In this document: positions 1 to 8,312 of the stretch, in pieces
Position numbering within the stretch: the first letter of the stretch is position 1
Layout of the letters: the number at the start of each line of letters is the position of its first letter
Translations under genes and position numbers: made by a program
The notes under the pieces: model-generated
Told to the model about the DNA's origin: nothing
Databases searched by the model: none
The model's input: the letters and a program-made list of their open reading frames with translations, nothing else
Assembly (NCBI GenBank): GCA_963801715.1
Contig: CAWDGB010000014.1
Span: 520,793 to 584,792, forward strand
DNA length: 64,000 bases
From: CAVVJA01 sp963801715
Lineage (GTDB): Bacteria; Actinomycetota; Actinomycetes; Mycobacteriales; Jatrophihabitantaceae
Direction of reading: 5' to 3'

Positions 1-217
1 CGTTGGCGCGGGCCGCGGCGTTGATCCGAGTGATCCACAGACGGCGGAAATCGCCCTTGCGGGTTTTCCGATCGCGATAGGAGTAGGTGGCTGAATGGAG
101 CAGCTGCTCCTTCGCCTTGCGGTAGAGGCGCGAGCGCTGCCCGCGATAGCCGGACGCCGCTTCCAGCGTGCCTCGGCGCTTCTTGTGGGCGTTCACTGCC
201 CGCTTGACGCGTGCCAC
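1..217 (-). CDS. rplT: 50S ribosomal protein L20, C-terminus cut by window edge
   Basis: This encodes the N-terminal 72 residues of ribosomal protein L20, which binds 23S rRNA early in large-subunit assembly. The translation begins (V/M)ARVKRAVNAHKKRRGTLE and continues with GYRGQRSRLYRKAKEQ, the invariant basic N-terminus of the family. The start is a GTG at 217. The gene runs off the left edge, so about 50 C-terminal residues are missing. It is the last gene of infC-rpmI-rplT, the usual bacterial order, 60 bp beyond rpmI. Confidence 0.96.
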   Translation of the reverse strand, partial: MARVKRAVNAHKKRRGTLEAASGYRGQRSRLYRKAKEQLLHSATYSYRDRKTRKGDFRRLWITRINAAARAN

Positions 218-277
218 GGTGCTTTCCTTGCTCGTCGGGCTGCCGTGCGTTACCGGCAGCGGATGGGTCGGGTCGGC

Positions 278-472
278 TCAGCGGCCGAGCAGCTTCTTGA
301 CGCGGTGCGCGTCGGCTGCAGATACCTCTTTGGTCCCGGTGAGGCGCCGGGTCAGACGCGAGGGCTTGCGTTCAAGCAAGTGCCGCTTGCCAGCGTGCTC
401 GGTCAGCAGCCGGCCGCTGCCCGTCACCTTGACGCGCTTCTTCATCCCGCTGTGAGTCTTGTTCTTCGGCAT
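278..472 (-). CDS. rpmI: 50S ribosomal protein L35
   Basis: A 64-residue basic protein starting MPKNKTHSGMKKRVKVTGSG, the signature of ribosomal protein L35 of the large subunit. Its length matches the family (about 64-65 residues). It lies 28 bp after infC and 60 bp before rplT on the same strand, so the three are presumably one transcript. Confidence 0.97.
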   Translation of the reverse strand: MPKNKTHSGMKKRVKVTGSGRLLTEHAGKRHLLERKPSRLTRRLTGTKEVSAADAHRVKKLLGR

Positions 473-500
473 CAGTCGTATCGCTTTCTTCAGTTGTGCG

Positions 501-1061
501 TCACGCGATCTCGGTATCGCGCCCAGTATCGCGAACCGAACGAGTGCGCGCGCCGCGATGCGGTGCTACCACCATGATCATGTTGCGGCCGTCCTGCTTG
601 GGCGAGGACTCGACGAAGCCGAGGTCGGCGACGTCCGTCGCCAGCCGCTGCAACAAGCGGAACCCGAGTTCGGGTCGGGATTGCTCGCGGCCGCGGAACA
701 TGATCGTCACCTTCACCTTGTCGCCTTGCCTCAGGAACCGCTCGACGTGACCCTTCTTCGTCTCGTAGTCGTGGGAGTCGATCTTGGGGCGAAGTTTCAT
801 CTCCTTGATGACAGTGAGGGACTGGTTGCGCCGGGCCTCCCGCGCCTTCTGTGCACTCTCGTATTTGAACTTGCCGTAGTCCATGAGCTTGGCAACAGGC
901 GGTCGTGCCATCGGGGCCACCTCGACCAGGTCCAGATCGGCTTCCGCCGCCAGTTCGAGGGCCTTGCCGATCGGCACGATGCCGACCTGCTCACCCTCGG
1001 GACCGACGAGGCGTACCTCCGGCACTCGGATCCGGTCGTTGATCCTCGGTTCAGAACTGAT
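501..1061 (-). CDS. infC: Translation initiation factor IF-3, ATC start codon
   Basis: IF-3 binds the 30S subunit and checks start-codon and initiator-tRNA selection. The 186-residue product begins (I/M)SSEPRINDRIRVPEVRL, matching the start of mycobacterial IF-3. It carries the central MDYGKFKYE linker and the C-domain motif VTIMFRGREQSRPE. No ATG, GTG or TTG lies in frame near the family start. The codon there is ATC at 1061-1059, preceded by GGGAGGT with CCC between. Rare start codons on infC are the known basis of IF-3 autoregulation. A longer in-frame extension to 1253 exists but is unlike the family and is rejected. Confidence 0.95.
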   Translation of the reverse strand: MSSEPRINDRIRVPEVRLVGPEGEQVGIVPIGKALELAAEADLDLVEVAPMARPPVAKLMDYGKFKYESAQKAREARRNQSLTVIKEMKLRPKIDSHDYETKKGHVERFLRQGDKVKVTIMFRGREQSRPELGFRLLQRLATDVADLGFVESSPKQDGRNMIMVVAPHRGARTRSVRDTGRDTEIA

Positions 1062-1386
1062 GGGACCTCCCAGGGTCGTCGGAACTGCCGTGTCGCGGCG
1101 CCTTCGTCCGGAACGAACGAGGGCCCCGCAGCGCTCATGTGCGCGCGAGGCCCGTACCGACCAGTCCGTCCGGGTCGATGACCCGACACCACGCATGGCT
1201 GCGCAGTGTTCGCCCGGGAAGGTACCGGACGACACGGACCGGACCCGGCGCACCTCGTGATGCCGGTGGCACGGGTGGGAGGCTCGGGCACGTCACGCCG
1301 GCAGTGATTCGTCCACGTGACGATACCGAAGGGCATCCGCTTGCACGCCTCCGCGGGTGCGGAGGTTTGGTCGCTTTCACAGAATA
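1062..1386 (-). promoter_or_regulatory. infC upstream/leader region, no gene
   Basis: This 325-bp gap separates infC from the PH-domain gene and must hold the infC-rpmI-rplT promoter. Read on the minus strand it contains two inverted repeats. One at 1171-1185 pairs CGGGTC with GACCCG around a three-base loop. The other, at 1101-1122 about 40 nt before the infC start, has about nine pairs with one bulged base. Such structures fit an attenuator or ribosomal-protein leader, but no family consensus was recognised and no clear -10/-35 pair was identified. Confidence 0.4.
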
Positions 1387-1857
1387 TCAGTCTGCGGACG
1401 GCGTGGTTGATGCCGCTTCGTACAAGGCCCGCAAACCGCGCATGACGGCGACGGACCGCTCGCGGTCGAAACGCTGCACCGCGTACAGCGCGATCGTCTC
1501 CTCTCCGGGGAGGACGAGGCGGGCGAACCGCAGCTTGTCCGGGAACTGCACTGCGACGATCAGGTCCCAGGGGATCTCCCGAAATGGGCCGAGGTAGGCC
1601 CGAGTCCGCACGCTGTGGATGTCCGCACGCAACCGCGGCCGGGTGGGCAACAGGGCCGTGCCCGCGATGATCACGCCGATGACGGCCGTCCCGACCTGGT
1701 CCTTCCAGTTGAACTGGATGCCGGCATTCGCGTGCGGCATGACGATCGCCGTGATGACGAAGACAATCAGGATGATCGCCGATGCGGCGATCGAGATCCG
1801 TGCGGTTCGCACTGGTCGCGCGGTGACGACCAGGTCCCGTGGCGCTTGCGTGGTCAT
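1387..1857 (-). CDS. Two-TM PH-domain membrane protein next to hisG
   Basis: A 156-residue membrane protein of the actinobacterial PH-domain type; its biochemical role is unknown. Two hydrophobic segments (about residues 22-42 and 52-66) are followed by a soluble part with GPFREIPWDLIVAVQFPD and LVLPGEETIALYAVQRFDRE, typical of these bacterial PH-like domains. The ATG at 1857 overlaps the hisG stop as ATGA, giving translational coupling. A start further upstream inside hisG is possible but adds an unlikely basic tail. Similar genes commonly follow hisG in actinobacteria. Confidence 0.75.
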   Translation of the reverse strand: MTTQAPRDLVVTARPVRTARISIAASAIILIVFVITAIVMPHANAGIQFNWKDQVGTAVIGVIIAGTALLPTRPRLRADIHSVRTRAYLGPFREIPWDLIVAVQFPDKLRFARLVLPGEETIALYAVQRFDRERSVAVMRGLRALYEAASTTPSAD

Positions 1858-2708
1858 AGCCGGCACGCGTGGATGCTCGTGACCAGGATCCCGCGGGCGC
1901 CCAGCTCCCACAGCTCATCCATGATCCGGTTCGTATCGCGGCTCGGCACCATCGAGCGGACAGCCGACCAGCCTTGCTCATGCAACGGGGCCACCGTCGG
2001 TGACTCGATGCCCGGGGTGATCGCAACCGCCTTCTCGACCAAGTCGTCGCGGATGTCGTAGTCCATGAGCACGTAACGACGGGCAATGATCACACCGTGC
2101 AGGCGGCGCACGAGTTGATCGACTCGCGCCGACTCGGGCGCGCCGGTGCGGCGCACGAGGACGGCCTGGCTGACGAGCAGTGGGTCGCCGAAGACTTCGA
2201 GTCCGGCGTTACGCAACGTCGTACCGGTCGAGACCACGTCGGCGATCACGTCGGCCACTTCGAGCCGCACGGCCGTCTCGACGGCGCCGTCGAGGCGGAT
2301 CACCCGAGCCTCGACGCCTTTAGCGGCTAGATGGGCCGACACGATGCCGGGATACGCGGTGGCGATACGAGAGCCCGCGAGGTCATAGACCGATGAGGCA
2401 GTACCCGGCCGACCGGCGAAACGGAACGTCGAGGCGCCGAAGCCCAGCTGCAGGATGGGTACCGCAATGGCGCCCGAATCGAGGAGCAAGTCCTCCCCGG
2501 TGATGCCGACGTCGACCCGGCCGGCGCCGACGTAGATCGCGATGTCCCGGGGGCGTAAGAAGAAGAACTCCGTGTCGTTCTCGGCATCCGTCAAAACGAG
2601 CTCGCGGGTGTCGGTCCGCTCGCGGTAGCCGGCTTCGGCGAGCATCTGGCTCGCCGGATCGGCCAGGGTCCCCTTGTTCGGGACGGCGATGCGTAGCGGC
2701 TGGGACAT
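1854..2708 (-). CDS. hisG: ATP phosphoribosyltransferase (long form)
   Basis: HisG joins ATP and PRPP to make phosphoribosyl-ATP, the first committed step of histidine synthesis. The 284-residue protein starts MSQPLRIAVPNKGTLADPA and carries the PRPP-loop region VADVIADVVSTGTTLRNAGL. The C-terminal ACT-like regulatory domain of the long form (about residues 210-284) is present, so no HisZ partner is needed and feedback inhibition by histidine is expected. It follows hisE by 46 bp and is coupled to the PH-domain gene. Confidence 0.96.
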   Translation of the reverse strand: MSQPLRIAVPNKGTLADPASQMLAEAGYRERTDTRELVLTDAENDTEFFFLRPRDIAIYVGAGRVDVGITGEDLLLDSGAIAVPILQLGFGASTFRFAGRPGTASSVYDLAGSRIATAYPGIVSAHLAAKGVEARVIRLDGAVETAVRLEVADVIADVVSTGTTLRNAGLEVFGDPLLVSQAVLVRRTGAPESARVDQLVRRLHGVIIARRYVLMDYDIRDDLVEKAVAITPGIESPTVAPLHEQGWSAVRSMVPSRDTNRIMDELWELGARGILVTSIHACRL

Positions 2709-2754
2709 GATCAGTGACCTATCTCTGCAGGACAGAACGGTGTCAGGGTCGACG

Positions 2755-3018
2755 CTAGAGATGTCGGTAGACGTCGTTGGGCGTGATTCCCTGCCCCAGC
2801 ATGATCACCTGCACGCGATAGAGCAGCTGGCTGATCTCCTGCGCGGTCCGTTCCGGCGTCTCGTGCTCGGCGGCCAGCCACACCTCGCCCGCTTCCTCGA
2901 GAACCTTCTTCCCCTGGGCGTGCACTCCGGCGTCCAGCGCTTCGACGGTCGACGATCCGGCCGGGCGGTTGCGTTGCCGTTCCGCGAGCTCGACGAACAG
3001 CGAGTCGAAGGTCTTCAT
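2755..3018 (-). CDS. hisE: Phosphoribosyl-ATP diphosphatase
   Basis: HisE removes pyrophosphate from phosphoribosyl-ATP, the second step of histidine synthesis. The 87-residue all-alpha protein has the MazG-like motif KKVLEEAGEVWLAAEHE, whose acidic residues bind metal, then QEISQLLYRVQVIMLGQGI. Length matches the stand-alone actinobacterial enzyme. In Streptomyces and relatives the next upstream gene is ribH. Here a ring-opening amidohydrolase gene ends only 27 bp upstream on the same strand, so read-through from the catabolic block is possible. Confidence 0.95.
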   Translation of the reverse strand: MKTFDSLFVELAERQRNRPAGSSTVEALDAGVHAQGKKVLEEAGEVWLAAEHETPERTAQEISQLLYRVQVIMLGQGITPNDVYRHL

Positions 3019-3045
3019 GGCACCGTCGAGCCTAAACCAAGGCGA

Positions 3046-4152
3046 TCAGCCAAGGTCGACGATCGCGGCTACCGGACCGCCGCCGTCCGGACCCTGGTGG
3101 GCCGCCGACACGGACACGAAGACTGCCGGGTCGCCGGTGACGGCCGCCGCGACGCCACCTACGCAGGCCTTGATCTGCCGATGCCAGTGCACGTCGGAGT
3201 CGTCCAGCATGGCGTTGCGGCGTCCTCGCACCTGACCGTCTTGGCTGGCCTCGCACTTGAGGAACACGTTCACGAGGCGACCGCGTAGGTCGGCCGGATG
3301 CGGCCGGTCAGGCAGGTCGAGCCCGGCATTGCGGATAGCGGCCCAGATGCCGTCGCTGTCCAGTGCGTCCGCCATGACGGAGTGCCCGATGCGGTACCGC
3401 CCGCCGACGCCGCGTGCGTTCCCGACGACGACGACCTGGGCCCGGTCGAGCTCCACGCCCGACGAGCAGGACGCCACCGACGAGTACAGCCGCCGGTCAC
3501 GCAGCACCTCCTCGTCGCGCGGCATGGCGATCTCACCGAGAGCCACCGCGATACCCAGCGCCGTCGTGCCGTTGGAGACGTCCATCGAGGCCAGCGTGTC
3601 TTCGGTGAACACGTCGTGGCCTCGCGACCGGGCCTCTCGGATCGTGTCGATGGTCAACAGCGGAGTCTTCGTTTGCACGTAGTGCACGTCGCCGGCATCG
3701 GTTATTCCGGCTTGTTTCATGGCGACCCGGACCGCGTCCGCAACCTTTCGGATCATCTCGCTCCGCCCGATCTCTTCCGGTAGCAGAACGTCGCTGATCG
3801 CGTATCCGACGGTGAGCCTGGGCTCGTCGCTGCGCACGGAGGCGGCCGCTGGCACGGTCGCGAAGACGGTGGCGTGGGGGCTGAGCACCCCGTCGGTGCC
3901 GCCAGACCACACGATCGGAATCTCGCGTACGGCGGCCGCTTTGCGCGTGCCCTTCGCCACCAGGACTTCGCGGAACGCTCGGTCGGCGATGATCCGCGTG
4001 TAGTCGTTCACGCCTCCGTTGCCTTCTGTCTTGCCGATGACGGCGACGACCCGGTCCGCGTTGATCACTCCGTCGTCGATCAGGGTGGCCAGGCCGGTCG
4101 CGTCAGCCACACTCCGTAACGGAACCTTGCGGACCTCGATGGCATCAGGCAC
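3046..4152 (-). CDS. Ring-opening amidohydrolase (cyanuric acid hydrolase/barbiturase family)
   Basis: A member of the AtzD/TrzD/Bar family, which hydrolyses one amide of cyanuric acid or barbiturate. The 368-residue length is typical. The three-fold repeated architecture with paired Lys and Ser residues is visible: Lys41 (IGKTEGNGGVND) with Ser83 (VWSGGTDG), Lys162 (QTKTPLL) with Ser230/231 (ASCSSGVELD), and Lys299 (VFLKCEAS) with Ser347 ahead of AHQGPDGGGP. The substrate cannot be decided by eye. A neighbouring Mo hydroxylase and nitrilase favour barbiturate or a related pyrimidine; lack of an obvious biuret or allophanate hydrolase argues against cyanurate. It ends the leftward catabolic run. 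Confidence 0.88.
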   Translation of the reverse strand: MPDAIEVRKVPLRSVADATGLATLIDDGVINADRVVAVIGKTEGNGGVNDYTRIIADRAFREVLVAKGTRKAAAVREIPIVWSGGTDGVLSPHATVFATVPAAASVRSDEPRLTVGYAISDVLLPEEIGRSEMIRKVADAVRVAMKQAGITDAGDVHYVQTKTPLLTIDTIREARSRGHDVFTEDTLASMDVSNGTTALGIAVALGEIAMPRDEEVLRDRRLYSSVASCSSGVELDRAQVVVVGNARGVGGRYRIGHSVMADALDSDGIWAAIRNAGLDLPDRPHPADLRGRLVNVFLKCEASQDGQVRGRRNAMLDDSDVHWHRQIKACVGGVAAAVTGDPAVFVSVSAAHQGPDGGGPVAAIVDLG

Positions 4153-4223
4153 GGGCGTCCTCCTCAGGCGGTCGCATCCGGTCGACGAAGACGGCGCGGA
4201 GTCCTCGTCCTTCCGGCATGTGG

Positions 4224-6153
4224 TCAGCCTCGCGTAGCTCCGTCGCGCCAGTCCAGGTCGCTGTTCGGCGCGCCGCCGGACAGTGTCGCGTAGCCAGGGC
4301 CGCGGTCGAAAAATGCCGGACCAGCGGACCGGGCCGCGCGCATCTCGGCGCGGAGGCTTTGGCTGGCCAGCGGGTCGACGGCGCCGTCGACGAGGACGAC
4401 GCCGTAGTCCTCACGCGCGCCATCGACCGAGACTTTGCCCCACTGCACGTCGCGGGCCACGGCCGTAGGCGGCCTGCCCAGCGGATCCCCCCAGCCGCCA
4501 CCTCCGGTGGTACGGATGCGGATGACCTCACCCGCTCGTACCGGCTCCGCGTCGGTCAGCGCGCCCACGGTCCGCTCGTGCGGGCCCGTCCGGGTCGATC
4601 GTCACCTCGAAGGGCCGACCGGCCTGACCACCGTTCACGCCCCAACAGCAGAGGATCGAACGGTCGGCGATCGACATGAAGTACCCGTCCCGAAGCATCC
4701 GAATGTGCTTCTCGTAGCCGAGGCCGCCCCGAAACTCCCCCGGGCCCCCCGAATCCACGGCCAACCCGAGGCGTTCGACGAGCACCGGGAACCTCGACTC
4801 GGTGAACTCCGTCGGCAGATTGCGGGAGTCGGGCACGATGTGGATCGTGTCCTCCCCGTCGGCGTAGTAGCGGCCACCCGAGCCACCGCCGAGGACCTCG
4901 CGCATGAGATAGGGCCGGCCGTCGCGGTCCTGCCCGTACACGCCGGTGTACCGAATCGTCTCTTGGTCAGCCGGCATCCGGCCGTCAACGGCCTTGGCCA
5001 GCACGCCGGCCAGCACTCCGAGTAGCCGCAGGATGACGAAGGTCCGGGCGTTGGTGGGTGCCGGGAAGACCGGAGTAAGCAACGTGCCGGGCGGCGGAAA
5101 TCGCATCTCGATCAGTGGCACGACACCTTCGTTGACGTCCAACTCGGCCATCCGCTCCGGGGTGTCGGCGAGATTGCGCAGGATCGGAGCCAGCCACTTC
5201 TTGAGGAAGTTGCCGTCGGCATAGTCACCGCAATGGTTGATCGGGCCCTTCGCCTGCGGCCCGGTGCCCGCGAAGTCGAGGATCAATCGTTCGCCGCCCG
5301 GATCGCCGGGGCCGGTCCGGGTCAGGGTGATGCGCTCGGCGTGCAAGCGAGGCGGGTCGACGCCGTCCTGCTCCGCGTAGTCCTCCCAGACCCAGCTGCC
5401 CACCGGGATCTTCGCGAGGATCTCGCGGCGAAACGTTTCTGTGGTGCGCTCGATGATCGTGTCGAAGCAAGCCTCGACCGCGTTCCGGCCGTAGCGGTCG
5501 AACAGCTCGCCCAACCGCCGGGCACCCATCAGGCTGGCGCTGCACTCGGCGTCCAGGTCGGCGGCAAGCGACTCCGGCATCCGCGAGTTACGGGCCATGA
5601 TCGCGAGTGCGGCGGTGTTGGGGCGTCCCTCCTCCCAGAGCCGGATCGGCGGGACCATCAGCCCTTCTTCGAACACGCTCCTGGCGTGGCTCGGCATCGA
5701 TCCGGGCACGACGCCGCCGATGTCGTCGTGGTGGCCGAACGCCTGGACGAACGCCACGACGGCACCGTCGCAGAAGACCGGCACGGTGACGCACAGATCC
5801 GGCAGATGGCCGATCCCGCCCTCGGACAGGTAGACGTCGTTGTGGAAGAAGACATCGCCTGGTCGCATCGTGTCGAGCGGGTAGTCCCGCGCCACCGGGT
5901 GCACCAGAGCGCTGTAGGACCGTCCAGTGAGCTTCCGCAGCCGGCGGTCGTGAATACCGACCCGGAAGTCATGAGCGTCGCGGATCATCGGCGAGCGAGC
6001 GGTCCGCGCGATGGCCGTCTCGACCTCGGCCTCGATCGAGGCCAGGCTGCCGGCGACGATCTCCACGAGCACCGGATCGACAGCGGGCCGATCGGGAACG
6101 GTTCTGCTCGGGTCAGGCGTACTTCCGTCCCCGATCGAGCGCACGACGCTCAT
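4224..6153 (-). pseudogene. hyuB: Hydantoinase B/oxoprolinase B-type subunit, one frameshift
   Basis: HyuB pairs with HyuA in ATP-dependent opening of hydantoins, 5-oxoproline or related rings. Frame 1 runs from the ATG at 6153 and includes PGDVFFHNDVYLSEGGIGHLPD, FGHHDDIGG and the family region NEGVVPLIEMRFPPPGT. It then leaves frame near residue 525. The true C-terminus continues in another frame as ERTVGALTDAEPVRAGEVIR and TTGGGGWGDPL, ending at 4224. One extra C in the GGGCCC run at 4582-4587 restores a protein of about 642 residues. The ATG overlaps the hyuA stop. A sequencing error is as likely as real inactivation. Confidence 0.85.
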
Positions 6154-8225
6154 CGCGGGCTCCGGGTGATGATCAGATTGCCGACCGTATCGACGTCCGC
6201 CCAGAACCCAGCGTGCAGGGGAACGGTGGAGCCGAAGTCCTCGACGACCGCAGGCCCATCGAGGTGCTGGCCCGGTGCGAGATCGGGCCGCCAGTAGATC
6301 TCGGTGTCGACCCACTCGGAACTGTCGAGACATACCGCGCGATGTCCCGACGGAGCCGCCTTCTCCCGGGCCGGGAGGTCGGGCAGTCGCGGGGCGGCTA
6401 TCGGGCCCACGCCGGTGACCCGAACGTTCACCCACTCCACCGGCTGACGTTCGTCGCCAACGAAGTCGTAGCCGTACACCGCGCGGTGGGCACGGTGAAA
6501 GGCTGCCGCCACGACGTCGGTGGTCGCCGGGTCGATCGGGCCGTCCGGAACCGGTACCCGGACCTCGAAGGCTTGACCGAAATACCGCAGGTCCGCGCTG
6601 CGAAGCAACCGGTGCCGGCTCGGCGCAAAACCTTCCCGGTCGAGCGCTGCGGCGGCCTGGGTCTCCAGGCTGTCGTACAACTGCGCGAGGGCACTCACTT
6701 CCAGCTCGTTATGGCGGGCAACGGCGGTCCGCACGTAGTCGTTCTTGACGTCGACCGTCAGCAGACCGAACGCCGACAGGCTCGCGGGGTTGATCGGCAC
6801 CAGCGCCTGCCTGATCGACAGGATGTCCATGAGCCGGCACAACAGAAGCGAGCCCGACCCACCGAACGTGGTCAGCGTGAACTCGCGTACGTCGAGCCCC
6901 CGCCGAACAGTGATCTGCCGGAGAGCGTTGGCCTGATTCCACGCGGATACCTCGAGGATCCCCGTGGCGCATGCCTTCAGGCCGAGCCCGACCTTGGCGC
7001 CGAGCTCGGCAACACCGCACCGGCTCCGCTCGGCGTCAAGCGGGATTTCGCCGCCGAGCAGGCTGGGCGGGATGCGCCCGAGCGCGACGTGTGCGTCGGT
7101 CACGGTTACCTCGCCGCCGCCGGCTGGATAGCACATGGGGCCGGGCACCGCGCCGGCCGATCGCGGCCCGACCTTGAGTGCGCAGTCGGGCGAGATCCAG
7201 GCCACCGAGCCGCCGCCCGCGCCGACGGTGACGACGTCGATCATCGGAATCTTGGACGGAAACGCGCCGATCCGTCCTTCGGTCGTCATTGTCGGCTCGC
7301 CGTCGAGGACGACGGACACATCGGTCGAGGTGCCGCCCCCATCGCAGGTCAGCACCCGGTCGAACCCGGCTTGGTGGGCAACCAGCGCGGCACCGAGCAC
7401 GCCGGCAGCCGGCCCGGACAGCACGGTCGTGATCGGCTGATGAACCACCTCGGTGCCCGACAGCACTCCGCCGTTGGACTTCATCACGTAGAACGGGATA
7501 GACGATCGGGAGGGACGAAGCTCGGCCAGCCGGCGCGTGACGGACTGCACGTAGCGGCCGATGGTGGGCTTCACGGCGGCATCCACGAGCGTGGTCACCG
7601 ACCGCTCGTACTCCCGATACTCCGGCAGCACCTCGCAGGACAGCGAAACGACCGCGGCGGGATACTCCCGACCGAGGACCTCACGCATGAGCAGCTCGTG
7701 CGACGGGTTGGCGTAGGCGTGCAGGAAGCAGACACCAATCGTGTCGATGCCGCGCTCGGCGAAGAAGCGAGCCGCGGCGACGGCCTGTGTCTCGTCGAAC
7801 GGCTCGAGCTCCGCGCCGGTGTAGTCGAGTCGGCCGCGGACGGTGCGCACCAGGTCGGGAGAGACGATGCGGTCCGGTTTGACCCAGAAGTAGCTGTTCC
7901 CATATCCGTCCGGCACCGACTGCCGGGCGATCTCCAGCACGAACTGGTAGCCGTCGGTGGTGATGAACCCGAGGCGCGCGATCCGCCCTTCGAGCAGCTG
8001 ATTGGTGGCAACGGTCGTGCCGTGGCTGATGGTCGTGATGACGCGCTGATCGGCCTCGATCACCCTGAGCATCTTCACCACGCCGAGGAGGAATCCCTCG
8101 GCCGGATCGGTCGGCGTCGACGGTGTCTTGGTCGTAACGATCTGGCCGGTGTCTTCATCGACCGCGACGACGTCGGTAAACGTCCCGCCGGTGTCAACTC
8201 CGATGCGGATCCGGCGGTCTGGCAT
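6150..8225 (-). CDS. hyuA: Hydantoinase A/oxoprolinase A-type subunit
   Basis: A 691-residue subunit of the hydantoinase/oxoprolinase/acetone-carboxylase superfamily with an actin-like ATPase fold. The N-terminal phosphate-binding motif is RIGVDTGGTFTDVVAVDE; an internal GPAAGVLGA and the nucleotide-binding CDGGGTSTDVSVV follow, and later VTVGAGGGSVAW. It should phosphorylate a cyclic amide so that HyuB completes hydrolysis. Candidate substrates include hydantoin, N-methylhydantoin, 5-oxoproline or an intermediate made by its neighbours. It is coupled to hyuB by ATGA overlap. Confidence 0.92.
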   Translation of the reverse strand: MPDRRIRIGVDTGGTFTDVVAVDEDTGQIVTTKTPSTPTDPAEGFLLGVVKMLRVIEADQRVITTISHGTTVATNQLLEGRIARLGFITTDGYQFVLEIARQSVPDGYGNSYFWVKPDRIVSPDLVRTVRGRLDYTGAELEPFDETQAVAAARFFAERGIDTIGVCFLHAYANPSHELLMREVLGREYPAAVVSLSCEVLPEYREYERSVTTLVDAAVKPTIGRYVQSVTRRLAELRPSRSSIPFYVMKSNGGVLSGTEVVHQPITTVLSGPAAGVLGAALVAHQAGFDRVLTCDGGGTSTDVSVVLDGEPTMTTEGRIGAFPSKIPMIDVVTVGAGGGSVAWISPDCALKVGPRSAGAVPGPMCYPAGGGEVTVTDAHVALGRIPPSLLGGEIPLDAERSRCGVAELGAKVGLGLKACATGILEVSAWNQANALRQITVRRGLDVREFTLTTFGGSGSLLLCRLMDILSIRQALVPINPASLSAFGLLTVDVKNDYVRTAVARHNELEVSALAQLYDSLETQAAAALDREGFAPSRHRLLRSADLRYFGQAFEVRVPVPDGPIDPATTDVVAAAFHRAHRAVYGYDFVGDERQPVEWVNVRVTGVGPIAAPRLPDLPAREKAAPSGHRAVCLDSSEWVDTEIYWRPDLAPGQHLDGPAVVEDFGSTVPLHAGFWADVDTVGNLIITRSPR

Positions 8226-8312
8226 GACGCCGAGTTAACCGGCAGCCCTTGCCGCCCTCGACGGCGACTACTGCCGAATCCGGACACCCGATTCGGTCGG
8301 GCGCCGCCGCGC

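Noticed and set aside
459..1181. Long plus-strand reading frame opposite infC and rpmI
   Set aside because: It is antisense to well-identified IF-3 and L35, shows no family likeness and is an expected artefact of high GC content.
4528..6435. N-terminal 94-residue extension of hyuB
   Set aside because: The extension overlaps hyuA, is arginine-rich like out-of-frame translation, and the ATG at 6153 overlaps the hyuA stop as ATGA and fits the family.
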